Assembly (NCBI GenBank): GCA_021730785.1
Contig: JAKFWF010000039.1
Coordinates: forward strand, 48,501 to 112,500
Length of the DNA: 64,000 nucleotides
Source of the DNA: Hyphomicrobiaceae bacterium
GTDB taxonomy: Bacteria; Pseudomonadota; Alphaproteobacteria; Rhizobiales; Hyphomicrobiaceae
Direction of reading: 5' to 3'
A program made the translations under genes and the position numbers. The stretch's first letter is position 1. Every line of letters starts with the position of its first letter. This document shows, in pieces, positions 9,391 through 18,256 of the stretch. The notes beneath the pieces are model-generated. The model was not told where the DNA came from. It saw only the letters and a list, made by a program, of their open reading frames with translations, and made no database searches.

Positions 9391-9595
9391 TTGTGCCGGC
9401 AGGTCTCCTGGCTCGCGGCTCTGGCGTCACCTCCAGCCTTCCCGCAGTTGCCCAAAACGGACACATGCAGTGGCATGAGTGGAGGTGACTCGCCGCTTAC
9501 AGTTGCGGGGGCAGCCTCGGCGTTCGGGTACTGGACCCGGCACCGCGTTCCCTATTCACCCGCCGCGGCCTGTGTCTGACGCGCGGCGAAGACCG
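9391..9595 (-). promoter_or_regulatory. Cobalamin (B12) riboswitch
   Basis: Read on the minus strand, this leader has the conserved cobalamin aptamer blocks in order: GGGTGAATAGGGAACGCGGT (about 9540-9561), CCCCGCAACTGTAAGCGG (about 9494-9513), CATGCCACTGC (about 9469-9479), GGGAAGGCTGGAGGTGA, and the B12 box AGCCAGGAGACCTGCC (9398-9413). It lies about 220 bp upstream of btuB in the same orientation. The family normally represses uptake genes when adenosylcobalamin is abundant, usually by transcription termination or by occluding the ribosome binding site. The expression platform would be in 9168-9390, where I could not fix a single hairpin by eye. Confidence 0.95.
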
Positions 9596-9684
9596 TCACG
9601 CCTGCACCGAAGCAGCCGGGCATGTCCGAGTCAAGGTCATCGCGGAACGTGTTGCGTTTGGACCACGCGGGCCAACTGCCAGCG

Positions 9685-10158
9685 CTACTTCACGGCGTCG
9701 CGCGCGATCGCGTCGAGCAGGGCCTCGGCTTCGTCGAGCACCGCGCGGGTGGCGGCGCTGCCGGTGCGCGGGAACAGGCGATAGCCCACGACAACTTCGT
9801 TCGGCTGCTGGGCGCTTTCGTAGCTGAACATCACGAGCGGGCAGTAGCCGATGTTGGCCGGGTCGGCAGCCGCCCACTTGTGCGCCAGCGCGGCCGAGCA
9901 GAACTGATAGTAGTGAGCGGACTTGTAGACTGCGGGTCCGGCCGCGATGTCGGCCGTGGTGCGAGCGAGCATTTCGGCCAGATCAGCGGTTATGCCGATC
10001 TTCAGCCCCTTGCCCTCGATCGCGGTTTCAATGTCGAGCTTGACGTCGTCGTAGGGCACGCCGCGCTTGACGTAGGTGCGCGTCGGGTCTGCGAGCGCCG
10101 CGAGCGGACCAATCAGCACCAGTACCAGGCACCCGAGTGCCGCGATCCACGTCCGCAT
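9685..10158 (-). CDS. Secreted DUF302-domain protein
   Basis: A 157-residue protein with a Sec signal peptide (about residues 1-23, MRTWIAALGCLVLVLIGPLA then ALAD). A DUF302 domain follows: YDDVKLDIETAIEGKGLKI, a central SAHYYQFCSAALAHKWAAA and IGYCPLVMFSYESA. Two Cys residues (in QFCSA and GYCPL) could form a disulphide. DUF302 proteins have no settled function. It is preceded by a 54-codon membrane-protein gene 12 bp upstream on the same strand, so the two are probably cotranscribed. A second DUF302 protein is encoded at 15930-16448. Confidence 0.75.
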   Translation of the reverse strand: MRTWIAALGCLVLVLIGPLAALADPTRTYVKRGVPYDDVKLDIETAIEGKGLKIGITADLAEMLARTTADIAAGPAVYKSAHYYQFCSAALAHKWAAADPANIGYCPLVMFSYESAQQPNEVVVGYRLFPRTGSAATRAVLDEAEALLDAIARDAVK

Positions 10159-10170
10159 GCGGGCATGCCC

Positions 10171-10335
10171 TCACAGACAGAGCATGCGCTCGAGATCGAG
10201 GAAGATCGCGTTCCCGCGCACGGCATAGAGGTAGACGGCGCCCGCGCACAGCCCGAGCAGGAGTGCCAGCAGCACCATCCGCATTGCCGGTGGCGCCGTG
10301 TCGCGGATCGAAGTGGATGTCTCGGCGGTGTCCAT
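10171..10335 (-). CDS. Small single-pass membrane protein
   Basis: A 54-codon frame from ATG at 10335 to TGA at 10171. The first 18 residues are polar. One hydrophobic helix follows (MRMVLLALLLGLCAGAVYLY, about 19-38), then a short charged tail ending in FLDLERMLCL. Spacing to the DUF302 gene is 12 bp and orientation is shared, which supports a small operon. I do not recognise a named family. The membrane helix, the tight spacing and the absence of a better frame are the reasons for calling it real. Confidence 0.5.
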   Translation of the reverse strand: MDTAETSTSIRDTAPPAMRMVLLALLLGLCAGAVYLYAVRGNAIFLDLERMLCL

Positions 10336-10360
10336 GCGCGTGAGCCTACCAGTTTCGCTG

Positions 10361-11599
10361 CTAGGCCGCCACGGGGGTCGGCATCTTCAGCCGGGCGACC
10401 GGCCGCTCGCGGATCGGCCAGTGCACGGCTGCCGCGAACAGGCCCATGGCGATCGAGATCCACCACATGAAGTCGTAGGACTTGGTCGCGTCATAGACCA
10501 TGCCGGCGAGCTTCAGGCCGGCGAACGAGCCGAGCTGGTGCGACAGGAACACGAAGCCGAACAGCATCGACATCCAGGTGGTGCCAAAGAAGATCGCAAC
10601 CAAACTTGACGTCAGAGGCACCGTCGACAGCCACAGGAAGCCGAGGACCGTGCTCAGCGCGATCAGCGAGAACGGTGTGATCGGCAGGTACAGCAGGCCG
10701 ATGAACACGAAGCAGCGGGCGAAGTAGATGAAGCTCAGGCTCACCCGCCGTTCGACCACCTTGGTGGAGCGCCCGGCGATATAAGTGCCGATGATGTTGG
10801 CGACGCCGACCATCATGAAGGCGGCCGTGCCGACCCACGGTTCGAGGCCCTTGTCGGCAGCGAACGCGTAGATGTGCACGCCGTAGAAGGCGACGTGGAA
10901 GCCGCAGACGAAGAAGCCGGCCGTCAGCAACCAGAAACTCGGGTGCGCGAAGGCCTCGCCGAAGGCTTCGGTGAGGGTTTGCGGCTTGACGCCGGTATCG
11001 ACGCGCAACGGCTTGCCGGCGAGTGGATAGGCCAGCGGGATGATCAGTAATGCCGTCGCCGACAGCACCAGCAGGCTCTTCTGCCAGCCGAGCGTCTCGA
11101 TCAGCAGATGCGTATAGGGCAGCGCGATGAGCTGGCCGATGCCGCCGGCCATGCCGAGCGAGGCGATGGCAGCCGTGCGCTTGTCGGCGGGTGCCGCCCG
11201 TCCGACCGCGCCAACCAGCGCCGTGACGCCGGTGCCGGCGACGCCGAGCCCCAGCAGCAGGCCGCTGACATAGAGCTCCAAGCCCGTGCGGGCCGCATAC
11301 ATCAGGTAAAGGCCGGTCGCCGTTGCCAGCGCGCAGACGACGATGACGCGTCCGGCGCCCTTGCGGTCGGCGATGGCGCCAGTGACGATTGCCGCTAGTC
11401 CCCAGACCAGATTGGCGATCGCCATGGCGTCCGAAAACGGTTCACGGCCGATGCCGAGCGAGGTGGTCATCGGCTTGAGATAAAGCCCCATCACCTGGCG
11501 CAGGCCCATGGCCATGCCGACGATCGTGCCGGCCGCAAGGATGATGACCCAAACCGGCAACGCGGGCTTGGTCGGGGCAGCGGCGGTAGACTGGGTCAC
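10361..11599 (-). CDS. MFS transporter
   Basis: A 412-residue major facilitator with 12 predicted hydrophobic helices and the usual cytoplasmic loop 2-3 motif in weakened form (GAIADRKGAGRVIV). The N-terminal GMAMGLRQVMGLYLKPMTT and the C-terminal SSLVAIFFGTTWMSMLFGFV resemble oxalate/formate-antiporter-type or monocarboxylate-like MFS proteins of Proteobacteria. The substrate cannot be read from sequence. The start at 11599 directly precedes the first helix. It is followed 25 bp downstream by the small membrane protein gene, which might share the transcript. Confidence 0.8.
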   Translation of the reverse strand: MTQSTAAAPTKPALPVWVIILAAGTIVGMAMGLRQVMGLYLKPMTTSLGIGREPFSDAMAIANLVWGLAAIVTGAIADRKGAGRVIVVCALATATGLYLMYAARTGLELYVSGLLLGLGVAGTGVTALVGAVGRAAPADKRTAAIASLGMAGGIGQLIALPYTHLLIETLGWQKSLLVLSATALLIIPLAYPLAGKPLRVDTGVKPQTLTEAFGEAFAHPSFWLLTAGFFVCGFHVAFYGVHIYAFAADKGLEPWVGTAAFMMVGVANIIGTYIAGRSTKVVERRVSLSFIYFARCFVFIGLLYLPITPFSLIALSTVLGFLWLSTVPLTSSLVAIFFGTTWMSMLFGFVFLSHQLGSFAGLKLAGMVYDATKSYDFMWWISIAMGLFAAAVHWPIRERPVARLKMPTPVAA

Positions 11600-11683
11600 G
11601 GGCGGAGTGCTCCTGTTGAAGAGCTGAGTTTATACGTCAAACCCGATCTATTGAACCCTCAGAATTGCACATCCGCCGAACGC

Positions 11684-12604
11684 TCAGGGCAAGACGCGGG
11701 TGTCGAGGTCGACGATGTGGGCACTGCCCACGCGTAAGCCGCGGCGGGTCAAGGTGGTCTGCCAACTGCCCGGCTGGCCGGTGATCCGCAGAAGGTTGTA
11801 CTGTGCCAGCGGTTCGGTGCCCCGTGAGCGCGCCGCCGATGCCGAACCCACGCCGACGATCGGGATCGGGCCACGCAGGCCGGCAAGTGTATTCACCGTC
11901 GCCAGGTGCGTATGGCCATGCAGGACGAGGTTCGCGCCGGTGCTGGCCAGAACGGCGGCCAACTCTGCGGCATCGAGCAGTTCGTGATGCGGACGGGTCA
12001 GGCCCGGTAGTGGCGGATGGTGGATCATCACCACGCGATAGAGCCCCGCCTGTGCTGATTGGGCGAGGCAGCGCGCAACTGCCGCCAACTGGTCGGCGCC
12101 GACCCGTCCGGTCGCGATGCCGGGCGGTGTTTCAACCGCCGAGTTGAGCCCGACGAGCGCCAGCGGGCCGAGCCGTCGCACATAGGGGAACGGCCGGTCG
12201 GACGCGGCGCCGTGCGCCAGCCCCCAGTCGTCGGATGTCATGTGTGCCGCCCACCGTGCGACGCCTGGATCACTTCCGATCGGCGTGTAGATGTCGTGGT
12301 TGCCCGGCACCACGGAGACGTCCTTGCCCGCGCCGACCGACTTCAGCCACAGTGCTGCCGCCTCGTATTCCGCCGGCAGACCGATGTTGATCAGATCGCC
12401 GCTGATCGCGACGTGGCCGGGCGCTTGCGCCTTCACGTCGGCCACGATCTGGTCGGCCACGCTGCGGCGGTGAACGAAGCGGCGCTTGCGCTGCCAGTTG
12501 ATGAAGCCGAGCGCGCGCTTCGCATTCCAGTGGCGCGGCGTGAACCCCACGATCGGGCTCAGGTGCACGTCGGACAGGTGGGCGAGGGTGAACGTCGTCG
12601 ACAT
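11684..12604 (-). CDS. Calcineurin-like metallophosphoesterase (CpdA type)
   Basis: A 306-residue cytoplasmic phosphoesterase with all metal motifs in order: LSDVHLSP (Asp12, His14), SGDLINIG, VVPGNHDIYT, MIHHPP and LVLHGHTHLA. The architecture fits the 3',5'-cyclic-nucleotide phosphodiesterase CpdA branch of the calcineurin superfamily. It lacks the features of LpxH/PlcP, which occur in a different protein at 54880-55686. The gene is divergent from the NUDIX gene, with about 90 bp between them. The actual substrate (cAMP or another phosphodiester) is not determined by sequence. Confidence 0.82.
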   Translation of the reverse strand: MSTTFTLAHLSDVHLSPIVGFTPRHWNAKRALGFINWQRKRRFVHRRSVADQIVADVKAQAPGHVAISGDLINIGLPAEYEAAALWLKSVGAGKDVSVVPGNHDIYTPIGSDPGVARWAAHMTSDDWGLAHGAASDRPFPYVRRLGPLALVGLNSAVETPPGIATGRVGADQLAAVARCLAQSAQAGLYRVVMIHHPPLPGLTRPHHELLDAAELAAVLASTGANLVLHGHTHLATVNTLAGLRGPIPIVGVGSASAARSRGTEPLAQYNLLRITGQPGSWQTTLTRRGLRVGSAHIVDLDTRVLP

Positions 12605-12695
12605 GCGCGGGCTTTCGAACTTTTCAGCTGCTGGCGTTGTGGCGCCCAGGTGTTACACCACGGTCTGGCAACGGACATGATTGGGAGACATTGTT

Positions 12696-13157
12696 TTGGC
12701 GCGCAAGACATTGGTGGTCAGCGCCCTGCAGCGGTACTGGCGATTATCACGTGGCCTGACGCTCGGCGCCCAGGGCATGGTGATCGACGGCCAAGACCGT
12801 ATCCTGTTGGTGCGGCATGGATATCGCGACGGCTGGCATTTTCCGGGCGGGGGCGTGGAAAAGAACGAGCCGGTGGAGACGGCGCTGCGCCGGGAACTGC
12901 GCGAGGAAGCCGGCATCGAGATCGAAGGGGCGCCGCAGCTGTTTGGCATCTATACGCACTTCATCGAGTTTCCGGGCGACCACATCGTGCTGTTCGTGGT
13001 GCGCACCTGGCGCCAGCCGGCGGTGCCGAAAGCCAACCTGGAAATCGCGGAACAAGGTTTCTTCGCCGCCGATCGCCTGCCCGAGGCCACGACCCGGGCG
13101 ACGCGAGCCCGGATCGATGAGGTGATGAGCGGAGCCCCGCGCCGCGCCGACTGGTAA
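12696..13157 (+). CDS. NUDIX hydrolase
   Basis: A 153-residue NUDIX-fold pyrophosphohydrolase. The NUDIX box runs from Gly52 to about residue 74 (GGVEKNEPVETALRRELREE then AGI), with the catalytic REXXEE present. The start is probably the TTG at 12696, because a GGGAG ribosome site lies 8 bases upstream; a second TTG at 12681 would put that site inside the coding region. The N-terminal WRLSRGLTLGAQGMVID is typical of members acting on nucleotide sugars or (deoxy)nucleotides, but the substrate is unknown. Confidence 0.82.
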   Translation: MARKTLVVSALQRYWRLSRGLTLGAQGMVIDGQDRILLVRHGYRDGWHFPGGGVEKNEPVETALRRELREEAGIEIEGAPQLFGIYTHFIEFPGDHIVLFVVRTWRQPAVPKANLEIAEQGFFAADRLPEATTRATRARIDEVMSGAPRRADW

Positions 13158-13336
13158 CCGAGCCGCACGGTCGTCCTGGACCGGGCCGTCGGCCCATGTT
13201 ACGCGGCACGCATGGACTGGCTTTCCACCACGACACCGCAGCGACGACGAGCCGGCGCGCTTTGACATGCAGCCACCGGCGCCCTCGTGCGCGCTGAAAC
13301 CTTCTTCGCTTCCGTTGTCGCGAGTGTACCCCCGTC

Positions 13337-13834
13337 ATGTCCCTCGACGTCACTGTCCGGCCTGCCACGCCGGAAGATTTGCCAGCCATCCAGGCGCTAC
13401 AGCCGCGCGCTTTCGGCCCGGGACGGTTCACGCGCGCCGCCTACCGCATCCGTGAAGGGCAGCCGCTGTTGTCGCGGTTCTGCCTGGTCGCGGTGGTGCC
13501 GGGCCAGTTGATCGCTAGCATCCGGTTCACCGAAGTGAACATCGGCGGCGCACCTGGCGCACTTCTGCTCGGGCCGCTGGCCGTCGAGCCTGCGTTCGCC
13601 GGCCAGGGGCATGGTCGGCGCCTCGTGGCAGAGGGGCTGGAGCGGGCCAAGGCCGCGGGGGTGAGGCTGTCGGTACTGGTCGGCGACGAACCGTACTATG
13701 CCCGCTTCGGCTTCCTGCGCGTGCCGCCGGGACAGATCTGGTTGCCGGGTCCAGCCGACCCCGACCGCATCTTGGCCGTCGAGTTGGCACCGGGCGCGCT
13801 GCTTGAGTATCGCGGACTGATCAGTGCCCGTTGA
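13337..13834 (+). CDS. GNAT-family N-acetyltransferase
   Basis: A 165-residue acetyltransferase of the COG3153 (YhbS-like) type. The acetyl-CoA pyrophosphate loop is AGQGHGRRLV in motif A, and motif B contains LVGDEPYYARFGFLRV, typical of this subgroup. The N-terminus VTVRPATPEDLPAIQALQ type begins immediately after the ATG at 13337. The target amine is unknown. It converges with the MFS gene at 13841 with only 6 bp between stops. Confidence 0.85.
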   Translation: MSLDVTVRPATPEDLPAIQALQPRAFGPGRFTRAAYRIREGQPLLSRFCLVAVVPGQLIASIRFTEVNIGGAPGALLLGPLAVEPAFAGQGHGRRLVAEGLERAKAAGVRLSVLVGDEPYYARFGFLRVPPGQIWLPGPADPDRILAVELAPGALLEYRGLISAR

Positions 13835-13840
13835 GGCTCG

Positions 13841-15088
13841 TCACGGCCGGCTGTCCGGCGACCGCAGATAGACCAGCAAACCAAACAGCTTGCAGGCGGC
13901 CAGTGCCGCAAACGCCGCCCGATAGGCGACCTCGGGCACCACGCCGGCGGTCGCCGGAAACGCGCCGACGATCTGGCCGGTGACGATCGGCAAGGCCATC
14001 AGCCCCAGCAGCTGCGCCATGTTGACCGTAGTCGCCCCGCGGCCGGCCAGATGCTGTGGAAACAGCGCCCGACCCTGCGATACGATGACGACGCCGTAGG
14101 AGGCGACGAACGTGACGAGGTTCAGCAGGATGACGGCGAACCACAACGGCGGCTGCGGGATCACCGCCATCAGGACCAGCGTCGCGATCGTCAGCGCCGC
14201 ACCCGTCACGATGACGATCTTGCGCGATCCCACCAGCCGATCGAGCGGGCCGTAGCAGAACACGCCGATGATCTGGGCAAGACCCATGATCAGCAGGATA
14301 TTGCCGCGGGCGAGCCCTTTGAGACCGTACACGTCGAACAGATAGGGCCCAGCCCAGATGCCGAGTATGGTGAGCTGCGTCGCATAGGCAAAGGTGTGCA
14401 CCGCCAGTACCGGCAGCAGGCCCGGCGTGCGCCACACCGTCAGCAGACCGGCAAGTTCCTCGCGATAAGAACTTGGCTTGGGCGGCACGACAGGCGTTCC
14501 CGGCGGCTGGTCGCGCACCACGACGTAATAGACGAGTGCGCCCGCGGCCGAGATCGCCCCCAGCACCAGGAACGTATTGCGCCAGCCGATCGTGGCAGCC
14601 GCCCACGCGAGTGGCGTTGCCGCCGCGATCGAGCCGATGTTGCTGAGCGCGAACCCCCAGCTCAGCACCGTCGTGTAGCGCGCGGGCTCCACCCATCGCG
14701 ACAGCACGAACACCAGCGCCATGAAGTTCGCGGCACAGCCGAGCCCGATGATGGTGCGCGCGATGATCAGGTCGGCGGCCGAAGTGGCGCGTGCGACCAT
14801 CACCGCGCCGATCACCGCGAACACCGACAGCAAGGTGAGCGTGATGCGCGCGCCATAGCGGTCGAACCAGATGCCAACCGGGATCTGTGCGATCAACAGC
14901 GTGAAGAAGAACGCGCCGCCGGCGAGCCCCAGCTGCTGTGGCGACATGTGCAGCTCGCGCATCAAATCGGGCGCGATCACGCTGTTCGAGACGCGATAGA
15001 ACTGACTGAGGCAGCTCATCGTCACCAGCGCCGCCAGCAGGCCGGCAAGCTGTCGCGACGTCGATGTGGGGAGGGGCGCGGCGGTCAT
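13841..15088 (-). CDS. MFS transporter
   Basis: A 415-residue major facilitator with 12 hydrophobic helices. The loop 2-3 motif is GIWFDRYGARITL, and helix 4 has ARTIIGLGCAANFMALVFVL. SQFYRVSNSVIAPDLMRELH near the N-terminus is characteristic of a proteobacterial MFS subgroup with unknown substrate. A longer open frame of 440 codons overlaps it on the same strand but lacks membrane helices and is a shadow. The gene is transcribed away from the secreted cupin gene, with 227 bp between them. Confidence 0.82.
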   Translation of the reverse strand: MTAAPLPTSTSRQLAGLLAALVTMSCLSQFYRVSNSVIAPDLMRELHMSPQQLGLAGGAFFFTLLIAQIPVGIWFDRYGARITLTLLSVFAVIGAVMVARATSAADLIIARTIIGLGCAANFMALVFVLSRWVEPARYTTVLSWGFALSNIGSIAAATPLAWAAATIGWRNTFLVLGAISAAGALVYYVVVRDQPPGTPVVPPKPSSYREELAGLLTVWRTPGLLPVLAVHTFAYATQLTILGIWAGPYLFDVYGLKGLARGNILLIMGLAQIIGVFCYGPLDRLVGSRKIVIVTGAALTIATLVLMAVIPQPPLWFAVILLNLVTFVASYGVVIVSQGRALFPQHLAGRGATTVNMAQLLGLMALPIVTGQIVGAFPATAGVVPEVAYRAAFAALAACKLFGLLVYLRSPDSRP

Positions 15089-15167
15089 GGGGCGTGATTG
15101 GGGATCCTGAACGCGCGCGGTTACCGTGCTGCGAGACTGTCATCGATTACAGCACACCAGCGAAATC

Positions 15168-15191
15168 GGGGACAGTTGCCGAGACGTCCCC
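15168..15191. repeat. GGGGAC hairpin upstream of cupin gene
   Basis: A short inverted repeat: GGGGAC at 15168-15173 pairs with GTCCCC at 15186-15191 around a loop containing TTGCCGA. A related but longer hairpin with the same GGGGACAG edge and an internal TTGCCGA lies at 15818-15886, so the cupin gene is bracketed by two such elements. They resemble REP-type extragenic repeats. Confidence 0.5.
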
Positions 15192-15315
15192 CATGCGCTG
15201 CAGCTATGGAATAAAGCGAAATCAGGTATTTCAGTTCGCGGGCGCCAGCCGGCATCCTCTCCCGGCCCGGTCTCGAATGATGAGACGGGCCACGAATTGC
15301 AACAGGAGAGTTGAT

Positions 15316-15798
15316 ATGAGTAAGAGCATCAAGATCGGCGCACTGGCGCTTGGACTGTCGGCGTTCGCGTCTGGCGCGGCGTTCGCGGGCAGCTGCCCGG
15401 CGGACAAAGTCCTCAAGACGCCGCAGAAGATCGAAACCGTGACGGACGACTCGAAGCTCAAGGGCGAAGTCGTCGAAACCCTCGACCCCACGGGCTGGCG
15501 CGGCATGAAGGGCCTGATGCTGCGCACCCGCCGGCTGACCATTCAGCCTGGTGGTTTCGTGCCGACCCACAGCCACGCCGATCGTCCGGCGATCATCTAC
15601 ATCATTTCCGGCGAGATCATCGAGCACAACACGACGTGTTCGGTGCCGATCGTGCACAAGGCTGGCGAGTCGACTGCCGAATTCGGCGGCGAGCTCCAGC
15701 ATTGGTGGGAGAACAAGGGCTCGGTGACGGTGGTGCTCACCTCGAGCGACCTCGTGCCGATCGAGATGATGAACGACAAGATGATGCAGATGCCTTGA
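15316..15798 (+). CDS. Secreted cupin-domain protein
   Basis: A 160-residue protein with a clear signal peptide (SIKIGALALGLSAFASGAAF ending AFAG) and a small cupin fold: LTIQPGGFVPTHSHADRPAI supplies the His pair, IIYIISGEIIEH follows, and a late His is in ELQHWWENKG. AGGAG lies 8 bases before ATG 15316; the longer upstream frame lacks a signal peptide and was rejected. A Met-rich tail (MMNDKMMQMP) ends the protein. Related periplasmic cupins are of unknown function. GGGGAC hairpins flank the gene on both sides. Confidence 0.75.
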   Translation: MSKSIKIGALALGLSAFASGAAFAGSCPADKVLKTPQKIETVTDDSKLKGEVVETLDPTGWRGMKGLMLRTRRLTIQPGGFVPTHSHADRPAIIYIISGEIIEHNTTCSVPIVHKAGESTAEFGGELQHWWENKGSVTVVLTSSDLVPIEMMNDKMMQMP

Positions 15799-15817
15799 TC
15801 GAACCGGTGGCCTGGAT

Positions 15818-15886
15818 GGGGACAGGTTCCGATCCGCACGCCAGTCAGTGCACAAGGCACACTTGCCGAAGTCGGGACCTGTCCCC
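15818..15886. repeat. GGGGACAGG inverted repeat downstream of cupin gene
   Basis: Arms of 15 bases (15818-15832 and 15872-15886) are inverted copies with one mismatch. The outer nine bases GGGGACAGG/CCTGTCCCC are perfect. The internal segment contains TTGCCGA, as in the hairpin at 15168-15191. It lies between the cupin and DUF302 genes and could act as a transcript-end hairpin or a REP-like element. Confidence 0.55.
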
Positions 15887-15929
15887 GTGGCACGCGCCGC
15901 TAATGCCGCGCTTTTGAGGAGCCCCACTC

Positions 15930-16448
15930 GTGAATAAGTCGGTAAGAGTAGTTTTGCTGGTCCTGGCATTTGCCGCGGCCCTGGTACTGGCCCTGACCAA
16001 ATCGCCAGCCGTCGCCCAGTCCTTGTCGACTGTTACGTCGCCGAGCCCGGCGCCCTTGGCCGAGGGGGTTGTGCGCCTGCGCAGTGCCCATTCGGTGCCA
16101 ATGACCGTGCAGCGCCTCAAGGCCGCGATCAAAGCCAACGGCATCCGCTTCTTCGACGCGATCGATCAGCAGGCGCTGGCAAGAAGCGCCAAACTCAAGA
16201 TCGGACAATCGACGCTCGTGCTGTTCGGCAATCCGCCGCTCGGCGTGCAGTTCCTGCAGTCCAATCGCTATGCGGGCCTCGACTGGCCGGTGCGCATGCT
16301 CGTGACCGAAGAGGCTGACGGATCGGTGTGGCTGGCCTGGACCGACTTTGCGTGGCTGGCGAACCGCTACGCGATCAAGGACAAGGACGCCCAGTTCAAG
16401 ATGGCGGCGGCCGTCGCCGCGTCGCTCGCCGAGGCGGCAGCGAAGTAG
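15930..16448 (+). CDS. Secreted DUF302-domain protein, second copy
   Basis: A 172-residue protein with a signal peptide or anchor (residues 4-29, VRVVLLVLAFAAALVLAL) and a DUF302 domain in which HSVPMTVQRLKAAIKANGI, KIGQSTLVLFGNPPLG and AGLDWPVRMLVTEEADG match the family core. This is the canonical compact DUF302 form, unlike the divergent copy at 9685-10158. The gene shares its strand with the cupin gene but an inverted repeat separates them. It converges with xseA, 25 bp away. Function is unknown. Confidence 0.78.
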   Translation: MNKSVRVVLLVLAFAAALVLALTKSPAVAQSLSTVTSPSPAPLAEGVVRLRSAHSVPMTVQRLKAAIKANGIRFFDAIDQQALARSAKLKIGQSTLVLFGNPPLGVQFLQSNRYAGLDWPVRMLVTEEADGSVWLAWTDFAWLANRYAIKDKDAQFKMAAAVAASLAEAAAK

Positions 16449-16473
16449 GTCGGCGCCATTCAGGTCGCGTGGT

Positions 16474-18135
16474 TCAAAACAGCGATCCCTGAGGCCCGCT
16501 GTTGCCGCCGCCTCCGCCCGAGGTACGCCGTGGCGCCTTGGCGGCCGCCATCGGTTTTGCGGCGGCACGGGCGACGGGCGGCGCTGCGTCCGCTCCATCG
16601 CCCAGCACTTGCGCTTGCACCCGGCCGTCGGCGAATTCCATCTCGACGCGCGATCCAGCCGCCGCCTGTTCGACGGAACGGAGCGCCTGCCCCGCCTCAT
16701 CCCGCACCAGGGCGAAGCCACGCTGCAGCACGCTCTGATAGCTGAGTGAACTCAACAGTTGCCCCTGCGCCGCGACCTGGCGGCGCCAGGCGGTCACGCG
16801 ATTGGCCAGCGCCCGGCCGGCACGCACATCAAGGGCTGCAACCCGCTCACTGGCGCGCGAGATTGCGGTGCGCGCGAACTGCGGATTGAGCCGTCCCGAC
16901 ACCCGCTCCAGCCGCGACCGCCTGTGGCCGGCGACACGGGCGAGGCCCTCGACGCTGCGGCGGGCGAGCGTGTCGAGGCGATCGTGCGCGCGCTGCAGCC
17001 GCGCCTCGATCAGCCGGGGCGTGAGGCGGGCTGCAACCTTGGCCTGCCGCATGCCGTGCGCCCGCGTGTTTGCGAGCAGGGCACGCCCCAGCCGCTTGTC
17101 GACCGCATCGAAGCGCTGGCGCGGCAGGAGGACGAGGTCTTCGAGACGTGGCAGGCCGCGCGTCGCCGCCTTCAACTCGGTGCGCTTGGCCGTGATCGAG
17201 CGGCGCATGGCGGTCGCGCGGCGGGCGGCCAGTCCGGCCAGTTGCTCGATGAGGTCGGCGTACTTCGGCACCGCCCATTCGGCGGCCTTGGTCGGCGTCG
17301 GCGCGCGCGCGTCGGCCGCGAGATCGATCAGCGTCCAATCGGTCTCGTGGCCGACCGCGGAGATCAGCGGAATGCGGCTTTCCGCAGCCGCCCGCACCAC
17401 GATCTCTTCGTTGAAGCCCCACAGATCTTCGAGGCTGCCGCCACCGCGCGCCACGATCAGGACATCGGGACGCGGAATGCGCCCGTCCGGTGCCATCGCA
17501 TTGAAGCCGCGGATGGCGGCTGCAACTTCGGCAGCGCTCGTCTCGCCCTGCACGCGCACCGGCCACACGATCACGTGGGCTGGAAACCGCTCGGTGAAGC
17601 CGGCCAGCATGTCGCGGATCACCGCGCCCGTCGGCGACGTCACGATGCCGACGACGCGCGGCAGGAATGGGCGCGGCTTTTTGCGGGCGTCCTCGAACAA
17701 CCCTTCAGCGCCGAGCTTGCGCTTGCGCTCTTCCAGCAGCGCCATCAGCGCGCCGACGCCGGCCGGCTCCAGCGCCTCGATGACGATCTGATACTTCGAT
17801 GAGCCGGGAAACGTGGTGATGCGTCCTTGCGCAATCACCTCCATGCCCTCCTCGGGCCGGAAGCGCAGCTTCGAGAACTGCCCACGCCAGATCACGGCTT
17901 CGATCTTGGCCTTGTCGTCCTTGAGCGCGAAGTAGCAGTGGCCCGACGCGTGCGGTCCACGGTAGCCCGAGATTTCACCGCGCAGGCGCACGAAGCCGAA
18001 GCCATCCTCCAGCGCGCGCTTGATCGCGTTCGCCAACTCGCCGACGGAGAATTCCGCGACGTTGGCCCGCAGGTTGGAGGTGGCAACTGGGGTCGGCAAA
18101 TTTACAACTCCGGTCGAAGCCTGAGCTTCATGCAC
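16474..18135 (-). CDS. xseA: Exodeoxyribonuclease VII large subunit
   Basis: The large subunit of exonuclease VII, which with XseB degrades single-stranded DNA to oligonucleotides. An N-terminal OB fold ([18 protein letters not shown], then [18 protein letters not shown]) leads into the catalytic domain with [16 protein letters not shown] and [20 protein letters not shown] long coiled-coil region and a short C-terminal [14 protein letters not shown] tail complete it. The frame opens at an ATG at 18210, but those first 25 codons read through a palindromic repeat, so the GTG at 18135 (553 residues) is the more likely start. No xseB is nearby. Confidence 0.88.
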   Translation of the reverse strand: MHEAQASTGVVNLPTPVATSNLRANVAEFSVGELANAIKRALEDGFGFVRLRGEISGYRGPHASGHCYFALKDDKAKIEAVIWRGQFSKLRFRPEEGMEVIAQGRITTFPGSSKYQIVIEALEPAGVGALMALLEERKRKLGAEGLFEDARKKPRPFLPRVVGIVTSPTGAVIRDMLAGFTERFPAHVIVWPVRVQGETSAAEVAAAIRGFNAMAPDGRIPRPDVLIVARGGGSLEDLWGFNEEIVVRAAAESRIPLISAVGHETDWTLIDLAADARAPTPTKAAEWAVPKYADLIEQLAGLAARRATAMRRSITAKRTELKAATRGLPRLEDLVLLPRQRFDAVDKRLGRALLANTRAHGMRQAKVAARLTPRLIEARLQRAHDRLDTLARRSVEGLARVAGHRRSRLERVSGRLNPQFARTAISRASERVAALDVRAGRALANRVTAWRRQVAAQGQLLSSLSYQSVLQRGFALVRDEAGQALRSVEQAAAGSRVEMEFADGRVQAQVLGDGADAAPPVARAAAKPMAAAKAPRRTSGGGGGNSGPQGSLF

Positions 18136-18150
18136 GAAGGATCGGTGCCC

Positions 18151-18256
18151 GTAGGTTGGGTTAACCGGCTTTTGTGTCGGTCGTAACCCAACATTCCACG
18201 GGTGGTCCAAGTTGTTGGGTTACGGTCGCCAAGTGGGGCGACCTAACCCAACCTAC
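18151..18256 (-). repeat. Palindromic GTAGGTTGGGTTA repeat, copy 1
   Basis: A 106 bp element bounded by GTAGGTTGGGTTA and its reverse complement TAACCCAACCTAC, with an inner GTTGGGTT/AACCCAAC pair and a central ACCACCCGTGGAATGTTGGG in minus-strand reading. A second copy in the opposite orientation lies at 51097-51206 and shares both ends and the central block. It sits between xseA and glpK and covers the apparent N-terminal extension of xseA. Confidence 0.8.

Noticed and set aside
13821..15143. A 440-codon minus-strand frame overlapping the second MFS gene
   Set aside because: It covers the MFS gene in another frame, lacks membrane helices and is Arg/Gly-rich; the MFS frame has the real signature motifs.
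18136..18210. Upstream ATG start for xseA
   Set aside because: The 25 added codons read through the palindromic repeat, and the same sequence shows up as a false extension of the second mttB.
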